Shown here: piece by piece, positions 61,383 through 64,000 of the stretch
Layout: each line of letters starts with the position of its first letter
Numbering within the stretch: position 1 is the first letter of the stretch
NCBI RefSeq assembly: GCF_900007165.1
Contig: NZ_CYGY02000032.1
Coordinates: 186,001 to 250,000, forward strand
From: Paraburkholderia piptadeniae
Lineage (GTDB): Bacteria; Pseudomonadota; Gammaproteobacteria; Burkholderiales; Burkholderiaceae
Direction of reading: 5' to 3'
Length of the DNA stretch: 64,000 nucleotides
Notes under the pieces: model-generated
Databases searched by the model: none
What the model was told of the DNA's origin: nothing
What the model saw: the letters and a program-made list of their open reading frames with translations, nothing else
Position numbers and translations under genes: made by a program

Positions 61383-61808
61383 TTAGCGCGAGTAGACGTT
61401 GACTTCCGGGAAGAAGAACGCGACTTCGACGCGAGCCGTTTCTGCTGCGTCCGAACCGTGGACTGCGTTCGCGTCGATGCTGTCGGCGAAGTCAGCACGG
61501 ATCGTGCCTTTCTCGGCCTTCTTCGGATCCGTTGCACCCATCAGATCACGGTTTTTCAGGATGGCGCTTTCGCCTTCCAGAACCTGAACCTGCACCGGGC
61601 CGGAGATCATGAATTCGACCAGATCCTTGAAGAACGGACGCTCTGCGTGCACAGCGTAGAACTTCTCAGCGTCGGCGCGCGACAGTTGAACCATGCGCGA
61701 TGCCACGACCTTCAGGCCAGCGTTTTCGAAGCGGCTGTAGATCTGGCCGATCACGTTCTTGGCCACTGCGTCCGGCTTGATAATCGACAGGGTGCGTTCG
61801 ATCGCCAT
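61383..61808 (-). CDS. ndk: Nucleoside diphosphate kinase
   Basis: 141 residues. Ndk transfers the gamma phosphate between nucleoside triphosphates and diphosphates through a phosphohistidine, here in NAVHGSD near residue 117. The N-terminus MAIERTLSIIKPDAVAKNVI is typical. TGGAG lies 5 nt upstream of the ATG. A TACAAT -10 hexamer is found on the minus strand at 61855-61860, about 50 nt upstream. It is the first gene of the long co-directional block, consistent with a promoter here. Confidence 0.98.
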   Translation of the reverse strand: MAIERTLSIIKPDAVAKNVIGQIYSRFENAGLKVVASRMVQLSRADAEKFYAVHAERPFFKDLVEFMISGPVQVQVLEGESAILKNRDLMGATDPKKAEKGTIRADFADSIDANAVHGSDAAETARVEVAFFFPEVNVYSR

Positions 61809-62108
61809 AAAAACTCCAGAAAATTAAGAGGTTACGGATTTAAATGAATCCGCTATTGTAGCATGTTCCCGTGTATGATTGCGATTGAACCCTTACGGCA
61901 CTGTAAGGGTTGAGGTTCCAATCCCGAAGATTCGGGCCGGCGGGTAACAAAACGTAATAGCGGGTGAATTCCCCAGAGTTGAAACTCCTCGTCCTGGCGT
62001 TAATCTTAGGGTTGTGGATTCGCGTGCCGTGGGCAACCCGCCTGTCGGCAGCGTACGAAAACCGTTGCAAGCCACTGAGCAACACTGCGTCCGACGCAAG
62101 GAGAGACC
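61809..62108. other. Divergent intergenic region between ndk and the Bax-inhibitor gene
   Basis: 300 bp without a supported gene. It holds the candidate ndk -10 box (TACAAT, minus strand, 61855-61860), a perfect 9-bp inverted repeat (61888-61911) and the strong ribosome binding site AAGGAGAG of the plus-strand gene near 62098. Confidence 0.6.
61888..61911. repeat. Perfect 9-bp inverted repeat upstream of ndk
   Basis: AACCCTTAC ggcact GTAAGGGTT. It lies 28 bp upstream of the candidate ndk -10 box, where an activator or repressor could bind, and also in the upstream region of the divergent gene. Confidence 0.7.
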
Positions 62109-62807
62109 ATGAACGAATATCCCTATAACTTCGGCCGGGGCGGTTCCGTCACCACGGCCGAAACCCGCAACCGCGTACTGCGCAACACCTATTGGCTGCT
62201 CGCGCTGTCGATGGTGCCGACGGTAATCGGCGCGTGGGTGGGCGTCGCGACCGGCTTCTCGCTGTTCGCCGCGACCAGCCCGGCCATGAGCATGCTCGCG
62301 TTCTTCGCGATCGCCTTTGGCTTCATGTTCGCGATCCAGAAGACGAAAGACAGCGCCGCCGGCGTATTCGTGCTGCTCGGCTTCACGTTCTTCATGGGCC
62401 TGATGCTGTCGCGGCTGCTCAGCTTCATTCTCGGCTTCACGAACGGGCCGTCGCTGATCATGCTCGCGTTCGGTGGCACTGGTGTGATCTTCGCCGCCAT
62501 GGCGACGGTCGCCACAGTCAGCAAGCGTGACTTCTCGGGCCTCGGCAAATGGCTGTTCGTCGGCGTGATCGTGCTGCTGCTGGCGATGGTCGCGAACCTG
62601 TTTCTGCAACTGCCCGCGTTGATGCTGACGGTGTCGGTGCTCGCGATCGTCATCTTCTCGGCTTACATGCTGTTCGACGTGCAGCGCGTCGTGAACGGCG
62701 GCGAGACGAACTACATCACGGCCACGCTGGCGATTTACCTCGACCTGTACAACGTGTTCGTGAATCTGCTCGCGATCCTCGGCATCTTCGGCGGCAACCG
62801 TAACTGA
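62109..62807 (+). CDS. Bax inhibitor-1/YccA family membrane protein
   Basis: 232 residues with about seven transmembrane helices, the usual size. The family signature includes the N-terminal NRVLRNTYWLLALSMVPTVI and the C-terminal FDVQRVVNGGETNYITATLA helix with acidic residues. YccA, the E. coli member, is a substrate and inhibitor of the FtsH protease, which is interesting beside the hflKC genes in the same window. AAGGAGAG 5 nt upstream of ATG is a strong ribosome binding site. A bidirectional terminator follows. Confidence 0.93.
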   Translation: MNEYPYNFGRGGSVTTAETRNRVLRNTYWLLALSMVPTVIGAWVGVATGFSLFAATSPAMSMLAFFAIAFGFMFAIQKTKDSAAGVFVLLGFTFFMGLMLSRLLSFILGFTNGPSLIMLAFGGTGVIFAAMATVATVSKRDFSGLGKWLFVGVIVLLLAMVANLFLQLPALMLTVSVLAIVIFSAYMLFDVQRVVNGGETNYITATLAIYLDLYNVFVNLLAILGIFGGNRN

Positions 62808-62835
62808 TTGCCTCGGCGCCTGAGCCAAAACGAAA

Positions 62836-62863
62836 CGCCCGTGACGAGCAATCGTCACGGGCG
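62836..62863. terminator. Bidirectional terminator
   Basis: CGCCCGTGACGA gcaa TCGTCACGGGCG is a perfect 12-bp stem. T-rich sequence follows on both strands (CTTTGCT on plus, TTTCGTTTTG on minus). It separates the convergent Bax-inhibitor and YycJ-like genes. Confidence 0.88.
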
Positions 62864-62916
62864 CTTTGCTGTCTACGTATCGAAGACCGCGAGCGCTGCG
62901 GCAACGACCCGGATTA

Positions 62917-63690
62917 TCAGAGACTCAGCCAGCCGAACCCTTCGCTTTGCGTCGCGACCACCACTTCCGTCGCCGCCGCGCCGAGCACGGTCGCCATTGC
63001 CGCTTGCGCGAGCTCCGGCAGATTGTTCTGCTGACTCAGGTGCGCCGCAACCAGATGCCGCAGCTTCGAGCGATCCAGTGATGCAAGGATTTCCGCCGCC
63101 GCGTCATTGTTCAGATGCCCATGATTGCCGCCGATCCGCGCTTTCAGCGATGGCGGATAACGCGAAGCCGCAAGCATTTGCACATCGTGATTGCATTCGA
63201 GCACGAGCCCGTCGCAGCCGCTCAGCACGGCGCTGATATGCGGCGTCGACGTACCGACGTCCGTCAGCACGCCCAGGCGCGACGCGCCATCCGAAAACAC
63301 GTATTGCAACGGCTCGCGCGCATCGTGCGGAACGGTGTACGGCAACACGCTCAGATCGCCGATCGCGACGCTTTCGTCGCTCCACATCACATGCAGATCG
63401 ACATTGGCTTCGTCCGCGCCGACGGCGCGCGCGGTGCCCCAGCTCATGTAGAGCGGAATCGACAGCTTGCGGGCGAGCGTCAGCGCGCCGCCGATGTGGT
63501 CGCTGTGTTCGTGGGTGATGAGAATGGCGTCGACTTCATCGACGCCCGCTCCCAGCCGCTCCAGCCGCCGGGCGATTTCCTTCGCCGAGAAGCCGCAGTC
63601 CAGCAGAACCCGCGTGGTGGTCGCCCCGCTTCGGGCCTCGACCAGCAATGCATTGCCTTCACTGCCGCTTCCCAGACTGGCGAATCGCAC
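62917..63690 (-). CDS. Metallo-beta-lactamase-fold hydrolase, YycJ/WalJ-like
   Basis: 257 residues. The start MRFASLGSGSEGNALLVEA and the zinc motif THEHSDHIGG (residues 59-68) place it in the YycJ/WalJ/ExoDNase-like subgroup. Further ligands are visible as HDAREPLQY, DVGTST and ECNHDVQML. In Gram-positive relatives the enzyme is linked to cell-wall control or DNA exonuclease activity; its role in proteobacteria is not established. It begins 8 nt after the bamC stop, so it is likely cotranscribed with bamC. Confidence 0.92.
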   Translation of the reverse strand: MRFASLGSGSEGNALLVEARSGATTTRVLLDCGFSAKEIARRLERLGAGVDEVDAILITHEHSDHIGGALTLARKLSIPLYMSWGTARAVGADEANVDLHVMWSDESVAIGDLSVLPYTVPHDAREPLQYVFSDGASRLGVLTDVGTSTPHISAVLSGCDGLVLECNHDVQMLAASRYPPSLKARIGGNHGHLNNDAAAEILASLDRSKLRHLVAAHLSQQNNLPELAQAAMATVLGAAATEVVVATQSEGFGWLSL

Positions 63691-63698
63691 GACCCGCC

Positions 63699-64000
63699 TT
63701 AGTTCAGTTGCGCGTGCAGCAGCGACACGATGCGCTGCGCGTCCGACGACGTATCCACCTGGCCGTTTGCATCGACGACGGCGACCTGCGTCAACATGTC
63801 GCTCTTCGAGCGCACGTTCACGAGAAACTCGTGGGCATCTTTCTTCGTGCTCTTGTCGCTGTAGAACAGCTTGCCGAAAATGCCGTCGCGCTTGAGTTCC
63901 TGCATCGAATCCGCGTAACGCACGTAGTAAATGCCCTTTTCGCGATCGCGGTTGTCGACAGTGAAGTTCGTGCGATCGAGCGCGAGGCCCACACGCAGCC
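63699..64000 (-). CDS. bamC: Outer membrane protein assembly factor BamC, C-terminal part (5' end outside window)
   Basis: The last 100 residues of a BamC-like lipoprotein; the frame is open at the window edge. The helix-grip fold is indicated by VGLALDRTNFTVDNRDREKG and YYVRYADSMQE, followed by LHAQLN at the end. BamC is an accessory part of the BAM complex that inserts outer membrane proteins. The partner bamB is encoded about 9 kb away in this window. Confidence 0.85.
   Translation of the reverse strand, partial: LRVGLALDRTNFTVDNRDREKGIYYVRYADSMQELKRDGIFGKLFYSDKSTKKDAHEFLVNVRSKSDMLTQVAVVDANGQVDTSSDAQRIVSLLHAQLN

Overview
This 64-kb window is a stretch of bacterial chromosome with high GC content. 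Gene content, synteny and codon use fit the Burkholderiaceae (Betaproteobacteria), most likely Paraburkholderia, Caballeronia or a close relative. The genus cannot be fixed from the sequence alone. Almost everything is core housekeeping. I saw no insertion sequence, prophage, integrase, CRISPR array, toxin-antitoxin pair or defence gene.

Layout. 1-1.2 kb: the 3' part of an AraC-type regulator and a GNAT acetyltransferase. 1.3-2.1 kb: a minus-strand tRNA cluster, Ala(GGC)-Glu-Asp-Glu-Asp, with a duplicated Glu/Asp unit and a good promoter. 2.2-5.9 kb: gltX, a lipoprotein-like patatin and an NlpC/P60 peptidase. 6-11.8 kb: a yejABEF-type peptide ABC importer, divergent from fabI. 12.8-13.7 kb: a small exported His/Pro-rich protein and tRNA-Ser(GCT). 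14-20.8 kb: cysS, an AlkA-like glycosylase with a long basic tail, accA, tilS and lysC, all on the minus strand. 21-24.1 kb: a TPR protein, an exported and a cytosolic cyclophilin, and lpxH on the plus strand. 24.3-26.3 kb: cysE and a TrmJ-like methyltransferase. 26.7-33.2 kb: suhB, lplT, mutS and a degenerate calcineurin-like exported protein. 33-39.5 kb: slyD, a RoxA-like ribosomal oxygenase, an Ala-rich lipoprotein, a YoaA/DinG helicase, a small DUF465 protein and a Gln-rich exported coiled-coil protein. 39.6-44 kb: tex and kup.

From 61.8 down to 44.3 kb runs one long co-directional minus-strand block: ndk, rlmN, rodZ, ispG, hisS, yfgM, bamB, der, hfq, hflX, hflK, hflC, a DUF2065 gene, hisZ, purA and a phosphoribosyltransferase. 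It combines envelope assembly (bamB, yfgM, rodZ), translation and ribosome factors (hisS, rlmN, der, hflX), post-transcriptional control (hfq), FtsH protease control (hflKC) and nucleotide, histidine and isoprenoid synthesis (purA, ndk, hisZ, ispG). The window closes with a Bax-inhibitor-1 family membrane protein, a YycJ-like metallo-beta-lactamase-fold hydrolase and the 3' end of bamC.

I found no convincing undescribed multi-gene system. The items most worth a second look are small: a serine acetyltransferase with an unusual C-terminal coil, a calcineurin-like protein that has lost canonical metal ligands, an AlkA with a histone-like tail, a helicase with a low-complexity insertion, the lack of a pilF/pilW gene between rlmN and rodZ, a duplicated tRNA unit with an eroded tRNA-like fragment, and several perfect inverted repeats outside genes.
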